A stretch of 64,000 nt of DNA from Rubrolithibacter danxiaensis (GTDB lineage: Bacteria > Bacteroidota > Bacteroidia > Sphingobacteriales > Sphingobacteriaceae), in NCBI RefSeq assembly GCF_047272945.1, contig NZ_JBKOPS010000012.1, positions 41,468 to 105,467 of the forward strand. Direction: 5' to 3'. The position numbers and the translations under genes are program-made. Under the pieces are notes generated by a model. That model saw only the letters and a program-made list of their open reading frames with translations. It ran no database searches and was not told the origin of the DNA. Below, piece by piece: positions 43,755-53,647 of the stretch. How positions within the stretch are numbered: the first letter of the stretch is position 1; the number at the start of each line of letters is the position of its first letter.

Positions 43755-45281
43755 TCAGATAGAATTCTGTTCCTGAACAATCTTAGACTTTAAATCATTT
43801 AGCTGATGCATATGTTGTTTTAGCGTCGGATAAATCGATTTGAAAATTCTAAAATATGTATTATATATTTCTGTATTAGCCAATGAGGGATAAATAACTG
43901 CACTGGAAGTTTTATTCGCTATATTATCCATTGGAATAAATATCCCCATGCTTTCCATACCCAGATAAGCGGCACCAATAGCAGAAGCATCAGCTGAATG
44001 TGCAATACGAATTTGTTTTCCGGTAACATCAGCAAGCATTTGAGTCCAAATACCAGAATTTACAAATCCGCCGCTTACGTACAATTCCGTTACGTTTTCT
44101 GACGATTTTTCCAGGCTTTCTAAAACATCTTTCAGAGAAAAACAAATCCCTTCCAGAACTGCCCTGGAAAAATGCGCTCTGCCGTGCTTTGAAGTTATAC
44201 CTAAAAAAGTACCGCTGCTTCTTACATCCCAGATAGGGGCTCTCTCGCCTATTATATATGGGAGAAAAATCAAGCCCTCGCTTCCGGCAGAAACAGTCGC
44301 TGCCTCCTGAAAAAAGCTTTCATAATCTGTTGCTGAAAGGGCCTCTTCGTTTAAAATATTTTTTATATACCATTGTACAGCATTCCCACCGTTGTTAATT
44401 GCGCCGCCGCAAATAAATTTATTTTTCTTTAAGAGGTAATTAAATGTCATAGCCGAATAATTAAAAATCGGCTTATCGCTCGCAATTCTGACTGCCCCGC
44501 TCGTGCCAATGGTAACAGCCCCTTTTCCCGGTTCTGTAGCGAAGGAACCGAGATTTGCCAGACAGCCATCGCTGGCTCCAATAATAAAAGGAATGCCAGG
44601 CGTAAGTTCGGGTATAAAGCGGGTCACAAAATTCGTACCTCCGGCACTATAATCAGTATCAACCGGAACTGAAAGCTGACTTTCTGTAATTCCTGCAATT
44701 TCTAAAGCAAGTTTATTCCAGCTTAATTTTTCAATATCGAATAAACCCGTAGCAGTTGCAATAGAATAATCAACACAAAATTCATTAAATAATTTATACC
44801 AGATATATTCTTTAATTGAGATGAATTTGTGTGTTTGTTCAAAAAGTGTAGGATTGTGTTCTCTGATCCAGATTATTTTACAGAGTGGAGACATGGGATG
44901 CAAGGGTGTGCCGCTTGCTCTATATAAAGGCTCTCCATGTGCAGATTCTTTCAGCCGATCGGCAATATCTACACTTCGTCCATCTGCCCAGGTCATCATT
45001 TTTGCCAGGGCTTCTCCTTTTTCATTTACAGGAATCACGCTGTGCATTGCACTGCTAAAGCATACAGCCCGGGGTGCTTTTCCAGTTTTTGACAACAGAT
45101 CTCTTATACAACTGGTTAACGCACCCCATATAGTTTCCGGATCCTGCTCGCTATAACCAGGATAAGGGCATTCTATTGAATAATGAATTTGAGAATCAGC
45201 AACAGGTTTTCCGTTTAAATCTACCGCCACGGCCTTTGTACTGCCGGAGCCAATATCAATTCCCAGGAAATAGTCTTGCAT
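43755..45281 (-). CDS. gntK: Gluconokinase, FGGY family
   Basis: 508 residues from ATG 45281 (the TTG at 45287 adds two). FGGY kinase with YFLGIDIGSGSTKAV at the start, AVCFSSAMHSVIP, MTWADGRS, KICWI-like variant KIIWIREHNP, TIGTSGAVRIA and the C-terminal VSGGFVNSGIWTQMLADVTGK. It resembles gluconate and xylulose kinases; the adjacent gnd supports gluconate. Together they feed gluconate into the pentose phosphate pathway. No transporter is adjacent. Confidence 0.82.
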   Translation of the reverse strand: MQDYFLGIDIGSGSTKAVAVDLNGKPVADSQIHYSIECPYPGYSEQDPETIWGALTSCIRDLLSKTGKAPRAVCFSSAMHSVIPVNEKGEALAKMMTWADGRSVDIADRLKESAHGEPLYRASGTPLHPMSPLCKIIWIREHNPTLFEQTHKFISIKEYIWYKLFNEFCVDYSIATATGLFDIEKLSWNKLALEIAGITESQLSVPVDTDYSAGGTNFVTRFIPELTPGIPFIIGASDGCLANLGSFATEPGKGAVTIGTSGAVRIASDKPIFNYSAMTFNYLLKKNKFICGGAINNGGNAVQWYIKNILNEEALSATDYESFFQEAATVSAGSEGLIFLPYIIGERAPIWDVRSSGTFLGITSKHGRAHFSRAVLEGICFSLKDVLESLEKSSENVTELYVSGGFVNSGIWTQMLADVTGKQIRIAHSADASAIGAAYLGMESMGIFIPMDNIANKTSSAVIYPSLANTEIYNTYFRIFKSIYPTLKQHMHQLNDLKSKIVQEQNSI

Positions 45282-45385
45282 AATCAACTCTTAATAGCGG
45301 CAAGATAGAAATATGTTCTTTACTATGCTAAATAAGAGTAAGAATGATTAATTACTTTCTCACAAGTCAGCCAGAAAGCAGTATC

Positions 45386-46702
45386 CTATAAACTTAGCTT
45401 TTCAATAACTGTATCGCCTACTTTTTTACCTTCTTTAGAGCCTTCGTCCAGGCTAAATCTATAATGTATTCCACCATAAAAGCGACTAATTGATGCCTCG
45501 TTAGCGGCTTGAATAAAAGATTTAAAACTTCTCTTCATACCAATATATTTCTCGTCACTCGTGTCTTCAAACTCGAAATTATCTCCGAACATCTTAGTTA
45601 AAACAGTAGCTGCTGCACGAGTAATAGTACTATGGCCACTTGGATATTCGGGAAATGGAGGAGTTTGAAGTAAAGGCTGCCATTTTGAGTCTATTTTTTC
45701 ATTAATTACGGTTATAGGCCTCACCGTACTGTATTTATATTTTAAATCCCAGCAGCAGATAAACGCGTCGTACATTGCTATTGCCGCAGCTGCATATGCC
45801 TGCGATGTTTTTGCCGGATCAGCTTTTGTTTTTTTGCAGGCAATTGCGGTTATACCCATCCAGTGCCCGCCTGGAGTAATTTTTTTATCTGCATACATCA
45901 TATGGCCATGATGCTCAATAACAAAAGGATTATCATCCCAGAAACGAGCAATATCTTTTTGCTCTTTGGTAAGATTAGAAGTAACCTTGTAGAGTTCGGA
46001 TATCTCTTTAAAATAGTCGCTTTGGGGATGAAGGCTGTATTTAACCGGATCGGGAAGATTTGAGGCTAAAGTGGCAGAATCAAGTAACAGTCCATCCATA
46101 GATCCCCAGCACCATTCTACTGCATCTAAATAATCAGGTGCTGTTGGCCGCCATTTCCCATCTTCGTGACTTCCTAAATACTTTTGTTTTCCTCTTGAGC
46201 TTTTATAATTATCTCTGTCTGCCCTTTCTAAAATTACATTTCCAATTGCTTCACCAAAAGCTACTGATCGCTGGTAAGTAGAATCATCCAAATTGGACTT
46301 AAAGCTTGAATACAGATTATCTTCATAATCCTTCAGAGAATCCAAAGAGAATACCACCTTATGAACAACAGTAAAGAAAGCTTTTGATGCCGCTAAAGTA
46401 TAATTATAACTTTTCCCCTTTTCCGGTACCGGTAATGCTTTAAAACCTTTAAGTTTTGGTGCAAAAGACTCGTAACCAGGGTTGGCAAAGCGCATTGCTT
46501 CATAAGAAGCCAAAGAAGAATACGCGTAAATTCTGCTTGCAACAGGAGGTGAAAATGTATCGTATATTATTATCTCAGTTAACTGATCCTGGTTTTGATG
46601 CAATACTTCTGCATCATCAATTAGAGGTTTCTTTTGTTTGCATGAGCTTACTGTAAATAAAGTCGCGGTAAACAAGAAAAAATAAATCGCCCTTTTCATC
46701 AT
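45386..46702 (-). CDS. Vanadium-dependent haloperoxidase/PAP2-family lipoprotein
   Basis: 438 residues. Lipobox TVSSC with Cys21. The vanadate/phosphate-binding residues are present: Lys/Arg in KYSTVRPIT, SGHST in EYPSGHSTITR, and RFYGGIHYRFS with the second His. In haloperoxidases these bind vanadate; the fold is shared with acid phosphatases, so activity must be tested. It has its own promoter (46750-46780) 100 bases behind the cytochrome gene and belongs to the SusCD/VCBS locus. Confidence 0.85.
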   Translation of the reverse strand: MMKRAIYFFLFTATLFTVSSCKQKKPLIDDAEVLHQNQDQLTEIIIYDTFSPPVASRIYAYSSLASYEAMRFANPGYESFAPKLKGFKALPVPEKGKSYNYTLAASKAFFTVVHKVVFSLDSLKDYEDNLYSSFKSNLDDSTYQRSVAFGEAIGNVILERADRDNYKSSRGKQKYLGSHEDGKWRPTAPDYLDAVEWCWGSMDGLLLDSATLASNLPDPVKYSLHPQSDYFKEISELYKVTSNLTKEQKDIARFWDDNPFVIEHHGHMMYADKKITPGGHWMGITAIACKKTKADPAKTSQAYAAAAIAMYDAFICCWDLKYKYSTVRPITVINEKIDSKWQPLLQTPPFPEYPSGHSTITRAAATVLTKMFGDNFEFEDTSDEKYIGMKRSFKSFIQAANEASISRFYGGIHYRFSLDEGSKEGKKVGDTVIEKLSL

Positions 46703-46749
46703 TCCATCAAAGCGTTAAATAATTAATATTCAGGTTCTAAACTCAATAT

Positions 46750-46780
46750 CAAATATAGGATTTTTCTATTGGTATACAAT
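46750..46780 (-). promoter_or_regulatory. Promoter of the haloperoxidase gene
   Basis: On the minus strand: ATTG (46780-46777), 19 bases, TATATTTG (46757-46750). The -7 box is exact and the -33 keeps TTG. A transcript starting near 46745 would have a leader of about 43 nt. Confidence 0.6.
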
Positions 46781-46805
46781 TATTATGAAAGTTTATAATT
46801 CAGTG

Positions 46806-48047
46806 TTATTCCGCCTTATCTTTCCCAAAAAAGGCTTTATAATTATGAACTGGCGATCCTTTTTCAGAATATACAGCAATAAAATGAGTGCGAACAAGTA
46901 CAGGCGTATGATCTTTTTGTTCGGCACCCTGAACCGTTAAAGTTTTTGAAGGACTTAAGGGCATATGACAGTCAATACAGTTTGTGGCAATAGAAGCGCC
47001 AAGAACAGGTGCCATTTTACAAAAATTTCCTTTTTTCTCCGAATGACAATTCATGCATTTTTGCGAAAAGACAATGAGGCTATTTCTTTCATTCATATGC
47101 GTATTATGACATGACGAGCAATTCATCGTACTCATTTTAAAACATTTACTGGCACTAAGAAGCTGATACTGATTTCCATGCACGTCGGGGGTATAATTAG
47201 TATCCATGGATTTACCAGAGCTCAGATAATCAGAGAGTGTATCACCAGGTAGGAATGTGAAAGGAGCTTTAAGACTCTTCCCAATCCCCGAATGGCATAA
47301 GGCACAGGCATCCAGTTTTCTTTGTCTTGGGAACCTTGCCGAATTAACAATATACCTGCCCACTTTTTCCTCAGGATTTTTCACATGAAACTCTACGTGC
47401 GCGGCAGCCGGACCATGGCATTTTTCGCAACCCACACCATAAATAATCTGGTCTTTGTTGTATTCTTCGGTTGTGTTAGGAATTTCTTTAAAAATTGTAC
47501 TATGACACTCTAAACAACGTCCTCTAACCATTCGATTAAAAACAGGCCTGTCAGAAGGATAACCAGGACTATTTATCCAGATATTAGATGGTGTATAATA
47601 GGATACCGGGAGCTGAAACAAGTGATTTCCCTCCCAATATAAATAGCTTTGTCCTTTAGTTCCTGAGCCTATTACTATGTCAAATGGATATCCGAATTGC
47701 AATTTGTTATCAAAATAGGCCGATTGAAAAATCTTTCCGCCCTTATTTTCCATAACAATTTTAAAATGTTCATTAATCTTAAAAACATTTTTACCTGAAT
47801 CTAAGCTTCCTTTTATAAATTTTCTTTGTGCCGGACGGGATGTAAGGAAATGTGCAGTTTTACTAAAAGAATCATAGATATCCTTATGACATTGCCTGCA
47901 AGTTTCAGATCCTATATATTCTCGCCCATTTATTCCGGTAATAACACTTATATTTTTTTCAGAACTTTGATTTATACATTGTGTCAGTATTAAAATAACG
48001 CTACTTATTATAAGCAGCATTTTAATTTTTCTATTTACTATTCTCAC
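46806..48047 (-). CDS. Seven-haem c-type cytochrome lipoprotein
   Basis: 413 residues with seven CxxCH motifs: CRQCH (50-54), CLECH (178-182), CEKCH (207-211), CALCH (248-252), CSSCH (310-314), CMNCH (331-335), CIDCH (357-361). The N-terminus is a lipoprotein signal (lipobox LTQC, Cys24) starting at a GTG codon; a downstream ATG (48020) would remove the charged n-region. It is exported, probably on the outer or inner membrane, and likely does electron transfer. Placed between the VCBS and haloperoxidase genes. Confidence 0.88.
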   Translation of the reverse strand: MRIVNRKIKMLLIISSVILILTQCINQSSEKNISVITGINGREYIGSETCRQCHKDIYDSFSKTAHFLTSRPAQRKFIKGSLDSGKNVFKINEHFKIVMENKGGKIFQSAYFDNKLQFGYPFDIVIGSGTKGQSYLYWEGNHLFQLPVSYYTPSNIWINSPGYPSDRPVFNRMVRGRCLECHSTIFKEIPNTTEEYNKDQIIYGVGCEKCHGPAAAHVEFHVKNPEEKVGRYIVNSARFPRQRKLDACALCHSGIGKSLKAPFTFLPGDTLSDYLSSGKSMDTNYTPDVHGNQYQLLSASKCFKMSTMNCSSCHNTHMNERNSLIVFSQKCMNCHSEKKGNFCKMAPVLGASIATNCIDCHMPLSPSKTLTVQGAEQKDHTPVLVRTHFIAVYSEKGSPVHNYKAFFGKDKAE

Positions 48048-48089
48048 ATTTAAGAAATAAAATAAAAAACGGCACCCTTTAATTCCACA

Positions 48090-51000
48090 CTATTTCTGAT
48101 AGACAATCTTTGAATTTCCCTGAGAATTTTTCAGTGATACAGACTTCACACTTTCATTAACAATTATAAACCGTCCTGATTGAGATAGGAATGAGTTACC
48201 CCATCCAAACTCCTGCTTTCGGATTTTTCCATTTTGAAGTTTTACAACGGCGCTTATATCCGAGGGTTGCAGATTTATTGTTTGGGCCATTTTTTTCAAT
48301 TTCAAAATTTTCATCGGACCTCTGTTCTGGCTTGCCGCCAGAAGCATATTTCCTTCTTTATCCCGTAATTTTACTAATGCTTTTCCATCGCCGGGTATAA
48401 ATATTCCACTTTGCAAAATAGACAGCGGTTTAAAACTTCCTTTACCATCTCCTTTCAAAAACAATCCATTTAAGGCATCGTATCTTCCTACAGAAACTTC
48501 TGTCCCAAAATCATTTCCATTTAATACAACATCCAGGTTCCCGTCGCCATCAAAATCTTCCGCTACCATACCGCATAGAACGGATGTTTGAGCCTGTTGC
48601 GGCAAAGGCACTATACTAAATTTACCATTGCCCTCATTTTTAATGAAACTTGAAAGAAGATAATTAGCACTAACTCTTAAAGCTCCTTCCCTTTGCTCCT
48701 TTGTTAACACTTCGTCCATTGTTGCAACAGCAAAGCTCTTATAATTCTGGAATCTGGTACGCATGCTGATAATCTGCTTCACCATATCATCTCTGGTATG
48801 GGCAGGGAACTCCTTCATATTACCTTCCTGATCAGGGAGATAGAGGGAAGGAATAGCATCGTAGCTACCATTATTATCAAAATCTTTAGCAGTAATAAAA
48901 ACAGGATATTTTTCGGAAGCTTTGTAAAAAGTATTTTTTCCCTGATTACCTGCGATATAATCAATATCTCCGTCGTTGTCAAAATCACCAGAAACAATTG
49001 TATTCCACCATCCTATCTTATTGCTGATTCCTGATTTTTCAGTAACGTTTTTAAAAATTCCTTTATCATTTTTTAAGAAAGTAAGGGGCATCCATTCTCC
49101 TGCAAGTAATAAATCCTGCCAGCCATCATTATCAAAATCTGTAAAAACAGCGTCACATACCAGTCCAATACTTTTTAAATCCTTTGCTGCAGTAAGTGTT
49201 ACGTCCGTAAATTTAACCTTCCCGTTTTTCGAATCATTTCGAAAAATAAAGCTTGAGACGGGTTTGGGATAATTCCATGGTTCCACTCTTCCTGACACAA
49301 ATAAATCCAAGTCTCCGTCTTTATCAAAATCACTCGCCCTGACACAAAGCTTGCTGGTAAAGTTTTGAGGTAAAGCAGAAACATCTTTTGTAAAACTTCC
49401 TTTTCCATCGTTTAGATATAGCTTATCCTGGTACTCAGGCGAATTCGGAGCGCTTTCGTAGCCTCCGCTTGCAACATATAAATCCAGATCTCCATCTTTA
49501 TCTGCATCGAATAATAAAAGCCCGTAATCCTTCGAAATGTTACCTGCGAGATTTGTATTTCCGGAAACAACAGGAGCAGTGAGTGATTTTTGAATGAATG
49601 CACCGTTCTTCTGCTGCAAAAAGATCTGAGCAGGATATCTGGAATTTCCACCACTAATCACATCATCTAACCCATTGTTATCTACATCTCCAACAGCCAG
49701 AGCCGGAGTATATTCTGAGAATTTATGCGGGAGAAGCTTCTGATAGTTAAAGTCAACGAAATCCACGTCCTGATGGCTGTAGTCGATTCCCACAGCATTT
49801 GTAATTTCTTTAAAAATTGCATTCGTAGCAAATTTCGTTCTATCTGAGTAGGTGAAAGGAAATTTTGCATCAGATTCCTTTACCAATAAAGTTTGATTAG
49901 GCTTAATATTCGTTAATATTTGCTTTTTACCAGCTGGCCAGATTATAACAGCTGAGTCTATAGCAGTAATTTCCCCTAAGCCAAAGTGGGCAATTTCCTG
50001 AACTGTGGAAAGGTATCCCCTGTATGGAGTATTTTCAAAGCTTTGAAGCTTACCTTTATCATAATAAATTTTAGCCGAGGCTCCCAGTCCGTTTGTGTTG
50101 GAGCTATTTCCTTGAAATTTAATTTGAATATAATTATTCCCTTTCTCATTTATCTTGTCTGAATTGTTCTTATATACAAATGCTTCATCGTTAATATTAT
50201 TTATTACCATATCCAAATCGCCATCATTATCTAAATCAGCATATACTGCACCATTAGAAAAAGTCGGTTCTTTCAAACCCCACATATTCGTTTCATTTGC
50301 GAACTCAAGATTTCCTTTATTCTTAAATGCATAGTTGTGAAGCTTTACAACCGGTATTTGGTGCAATAGTTGCTCTTTGCTTGCTACGGAAAAAGATTCA
50401 TCACGAAAAGCGATAAAATCATGATCAGTGACATCACGTGGATAACCGTTTGTAATAATAATATCCCTTAACCCATCGTTATCAAAATCGGCAACGAGTG
50501 GGGTCCAACTCCAGTCCGTTTCCGCAATACCCGCTAAGAAACTCACATCACTGAACACTGGAGCACCTACAGAATCATTTTGCCCTACTCGTGGGCCCTG
50601 GTTTATCTGCAATGTATTTCTAACATATTGGTACTGGTATCCGAAATAATCAAAATTCTGATAGGTTTGATAGCTGTTTGCGCTCATCATCATTTTCTTC
50701 CGGTAATTATCCTCCGGGTTCATATCCGCTTCAATAACGTCAGGAAGGCCGTCATTATTAATATCAATAATATCCTGCCCCATTGCATTTGCAGCAGTGT
50801 GTTTAAAGAACTTTCTGCTCTGGTCAGTAAAAGTTCCATTCTGATTATTGATATATAAGATATTATTAGATACAAAATCATTAGAAACATAAATATCTTT
50901 CCAGCCATCCTGGTTGATATCACTGATAGTAGCCCCATGACCGTAACCTTCAATTGTAATTCCTGCTTCTTTTGAAACGTCTGTAAAATATGGATGATTT

Positions 51001-51689
51001 AATGAGTCGTTTTTATCATTTCTATATAATTTACCTGTACTTTGAAAAGAACCGTCATTAATAATAGGCCTGAAACGATTTGGATTTTCAGATCGTAAAA
51101 TTTCATTTACAACCAAATACATATCCAGGTCACCGTCATTATCATAGTCAAAAAATTGGGCCATCGTTGAATGGGAAGAATCATTTAACCCATATTCAGC
51201 CGCCTGCTCTTTGAACTGAGGTGTTCCCTGTTTGTCATTTCCCTGATTGACATATAGTAAATTCTCTCGCTTTTTGGGATCTTTCGAAAGCGTTGCACAA
51301 ACATAGATGTCCAATTTTCCGTCGCTATTAATATCAACTACTGCAACTCCGCGACTCCATTTTCCGTTACCATCTACATTTGCCTTTTCAGTCACATCCT
51401 CAAATCTCAAATTTCCTTTATTAAGATATAACTTATTAGGCACCATATTACCCGTAAAGTACAGGTCTTGCAAACCATCCATATTAAAGTCCCCTACCCC
51501 AACACCGCCGCCGTTGTATATATTTACAATGCTTAAGGGATTTATAGAATCGGTTTCCACTATTTTATTATTAAAGGTAATTCCTGAACTGGAAGAGTTT
51601 ACCCTTTCAAACAATTGGTTTTTTCCACAAGAAGCAAGAGTGAAAGTAATACCAAGAATAAAAAAAGATTTATACGAAAAAACATGCAT
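48090..51689 (-). CDS. VCBS/FG-GAP repeat lipoprotein with ASPIC/UnbV domain
   Basis: 1199 residues. Lipobox LASC (Cys21). Multiple calcium-binding FG-GAP motifs (DFNMDGLQDLY, DINSDGKLDIYV, DYDNDGDLDMYLV, DADKDGDLDLYVA and others) form beta-propellers, with an ASPIC/UnbV-type domain around 530-620 (GLGASAKIYYDKGKLQSFE, AHFGLGE, IIWPAGK). Such large surface lipoproteins recur beside SusCD and are thought to act in surface assembly; function unproven. A terminator lies between it and SusD, and no clear promoter is seen. Confidence 0.88.
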   Translation of the reverse strand: MHVFSYKSFFILGITFTLASCGKNQLFERVNSSSSGITFNNKIVETDSINPLSIVNIYNGGGVGVGDFNMDGLQDLYFTGNMVPNKLYLNKGNLRFEDVTEKANVDGNGKWSRGVAVVDINSDGKLDIYVCATLSKDPKKRENLLYVNQGNDKQGTPQFKEQAAEYGLNDSSHSTMAQFFDYDNDGDLDMYLVVNEILRSENPNRFRPIINDGSFQSTGKLYRNDKNDSLNHPYFTDVSKEAGITIEGYGHGATISDINQDGWKDIYVSNDFVSNNILYINNQNGTFTDQSRKFFKHTAANAMGQDIIDINNDGLPDVIEADMNPEDNYRKKMMMSANSYQTYQNFDYFGYQYQYVRNTLQINQGPRVGQNDSVGAPVFSDVSFLAGIAETDWSWTPLVADFDNDGLRDIIITNGYPRDVTDHDFIAFRDESFSVASKEQLLHQIPVVKLHNYAFKNKGNLEFANETNMWGLKEPTFSNGAVYADLDNDGDLDMVINNINDEAFVYKNNSDKINEKGNNYIQIKFQGNSSNTNGLGASAKIYYDKGKLQSFENTPYRGYLSTVQEIAHFGLGEITAIDSAVIIWPAGKKQILTNIKPNQTLLVKESDAKFPFTYSDRTKFATNAIFKEITNAVGIDYSHQDVDFVDFNYQKLLPHKFSEYTPALAVGDVDNNGLDDVISGGNSRYPAQIFLQQKNGAFIQKSLTAPVVSGNTNLAGNISKDYGLLLFDADKDGDLDLYVASGGYESAPNSPEYQDKLYLNDGKGSFTKDVSALPQNFTSKLCVRASDFDKDGDLDLFVSGRVEPWNYPKPVSSFIFRNDSKNGKVKFTDVTLTAAKDLKSIGLVCDAVFTDFDNDGWQDLLLAGEWMPLTFLKNDKGIFKNVTEKSGISNKIGWWNTIVSGDFDNDGDIDYIAGNQGKNTFYKASEKYPVFITAKDFDNNGSYDAIPSLYLPDQEGNMKEFPAHTRDDMVKQIISMRTRFQNYKSFAVATMDEVLTKEQREGALRVSANYLLSSFIKNEGNGKFSIVPLPQQAQTSVLCGMVAEDFDGDGNLDVVLNGNDFGTEVSVGRYDALNGLFLKGDGKGSFKPLSILQSGIFIPGDGKALVKLRDKEGNMLLAASQNRGPMKILKLKKMAQTINLQPSDISAVVKLQNGKIRKQEFGWGNSFLSQSGRFIIVNESVKSVSLKNSQGNSKIVYQK

Positions 51690-51712
51690 AATAGTAATCG
51701 GGACTTAAACTC

Positions 51713-51744
51713 AAAAAAAAGAGGTAGAGATTAATCTCTACCTC
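51713..51744 (-). terminator. Perfect palindromic terminator inside the SusCD-VCBS operon
   Basis: A perfect 24-base palindrome (51721-51744, arms of 12 bases starting GAGGTAGAGA) is followed on the minus strand by eight T residues (51720-51713). It stands 32 bases behind the SusD stop and 24 before the VCBS start, so it should end most SusCD transcripts and reduce expression of the downstream genes. Confidence 0.85.
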
Positions 51745-51775
51745 AAATATACAAGTATATTTTATTTATAAAATT

Positions 51776-53617
51776 CTATAAGCCAGTATTTTGATTTTGC
51801 TTCAAAGTACCGTTGCTAATGTCAATCTGGCCTTGAGGAATAGGAAATACCTCATCTTGCCCTTGAGTGAATTTAGCTCCATCCAGAATTTGGTATTTTT
51901 TACCTTTCAGGCTATAACTTTTATTTTCGTGACTGATGTACTTATTAAGTACACCTGCCATGTAACCATTATTTGCATTAGTTGTCCAGTCGATTGAATA
52001 CCGCTGAAGATCAAAGAAACGGTGGCCTTCCATAGCTAACTCTAGCCTTCTTTCGAAACGAACTGCTTCAACAGCATACGCTTTTCCTTTGGCAACAAAA
52101 TTAGTATACATGCCAATTTTATAGTTAGCAGCTGGAGTAGTAGTGAATCCGTCCAGAGGTTTAGCATCATCCTTATAAGTATGAACCCAAGTTGCAGGAT
52201 TTGCTGCTCTCGTTCTAACCATGTTTACGTAAGTCTGCGCCTGTCCAAGATTACCCGCATCAGCTTCACATTCTGCAGCCATTAACAGCACATCAGCAAA
52301 CCGCAAGTAGTTGTAGTTATTACCTGTTGACTCATTTACAGCCCAACCATCAAAAGAATCTGCCTGAGTATCTTTTTCAGCGCCCCAGAATAAATTCTTA
52401 ACCGGCAAATAAGGGCCTGCAGCAGCTTGTGCGCGAATCCAAGCTTTACCTGGCATTACACCCCAGTCTAAATATGGAATTCCTCTTCTACCTACTGTCC
52501 AGTCTAAACGAGGATCAACAGGCTCGGTAGTCGGAGTAAATGGATCACCTGCCTCAATTTCATAATCGTTCTTTAAATCTGTAACGTTGTAAGCATCATT
52601 TTCAAACATCGGAAGTCCACTTGCATCAACTTTAAATGCGTTAGCTAAACTAAACGATGGCTGATAAAAACCGCAGCAGGTAGTATACCCACCACCAGGG
52701 AAGTTTAAAGCATCACCTGCATTACCGTTGCGTCCATTGTCTCCTTTGGGAACTGCCATCTGAACTGCAAATACAGTTTCTGAATTATTCTGTGCAGAAG
52801 CTCTGAAATTGTCAGAAAAATTTGTAACTAGAGCATATTTAACTCCTCCAGAGTTAACGCCATTAGCAATAACATCCTTCAATATAATATTAGCATCCGC
52901 ATATTTATGCTGGAACATCATTACTTTAGCTAATAATGCTTTCGCTGCCCATGAGTTAACACGTCCAAACTGAGATTTAGTAGGAGTAAGGTTTTCAGCG
53001 GCAAATTTTAAATCAGCTTCAATTGCAGGATAAACGCTTACATCATTAGGGACATAATAATTCCCATTTTCGTAAGTTACGTTTTCTGAAACGAATGGAA
53101 CCATAGGACCGTAAACTTTTGCAATTTCAAAATGGTATACTGCCCTTAAAAAACGTGCTTCAGCCGCATTTTGCAAAGTATCAGCCGGAGTAAGTGATCC
53201 GTCAGTTACCTTTCTCATTAACCTTAACACGTTATTTGCACGTTGTGCACCATCGTAATTAGCAGCCCATTTAGCGGAAATATAAGGATTTGTTGCAGGA
53301 ATAGTATAATTCTCAACAAACTCCGCATCCTGCTGATCCCCGTACTCAGATCCTTTGTGTGCGTCATCAGAAGCTACGCCACCCCAAACCCAGTTACTTA
53401 TTGCTTTAGGCCAGTGATCCCCTGCCGGGCCACCAATTCCATCTAACAGGGAATAGGCTCCTATCAGCATCCCGTCCACTCCTGCCTTATTTGCAAGAGT
53501 CGATTCACTCAATGCACCAGCCGGACTCCTCTCAAGGAAATCCTTTTTACACGCATACGCAGTTACAACTAATGCTGCACATGCCGGTATAAATAATTTT
53601 AAATTAAATCTTTTCAT
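51776..53617 (-). CDS. SusD/RagB family nutrient-binding lipoprotein
   Basis: 613 residues from ATG 53617. Lipobox TAYAC with Cys23. SusD features: TPR-like helices (GAYSLLDGIGG, ARFLRAVYHFEIAKVYGPMVPF), and the C-terminal RFERRLELAMEGHRFFDLQRY. It lies on the outer face and captures a ligand for the adjoining SusC. Ligand unknown, since no glycoside hydrolase gene accompanies it. Confidence 0.93.
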   Translation of the reverse strand: MKRFNLKLFIPACAALVVTAYACKKDFLERSPAGALSESTLANKAGVDGMLIGAYSLLDGIGGPAGDHWPKAISNWVWGGVASDDAHKGSEYGDQQDAEFVENYTIPATNPYISAKWAANYDGAQRANNVLRLMRKVTDGSLTPADTLQNAAEARFLRAVYHFEIAKVYGPMVPFVSENVTYENGNYYVPNDVSVYPAIEADLKFAAENLTPTKSQFGRVNSWAAKALLAKVMMFQHKYADANIILKDVIANGVNSGGVKYALVTNFSDNFRASAQNNSETVFAVQMAVPKGDNGRNGNAGDALNFPGGGYTTCCGFYQPSFSLANAFKVDASGLPMFENDAYNVTDLKNDYEIEAGDPFTPTTEPVDPRLDWTVGRRGIPYLDWGVMPGKAWIRAQAAAGPYLPVKNLFWGAEKDTQADSFDGWAVNESTGNNYNYLRFADVLLMAAECEADAGNLGQAQTYVNMVRTRAANPATWVHTYKDDAKPLDGFTTTPAANYKIGMYTNFVAKGKAYAVEAVRFERRLELAMEGHRFFDLQRYSIDWTTNANNGYMAGVLNKYISHENKSYSLKGKKYQILDGAKFTQGQDEVFPIPQGQIDISNGTLKQNQNTGL

Positions 53618-53647
53618 AAAAAATTTGTCAAAACTTTTTTCAAACAA

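Noticed and set aside
48191..51708. Several frames on both strands within the VCBS gene
   Set aside because: They are shadows of repeated Asp/Gly/Asn codons and lack conserved features, while the VCBS frame spans the region with clear motifs.
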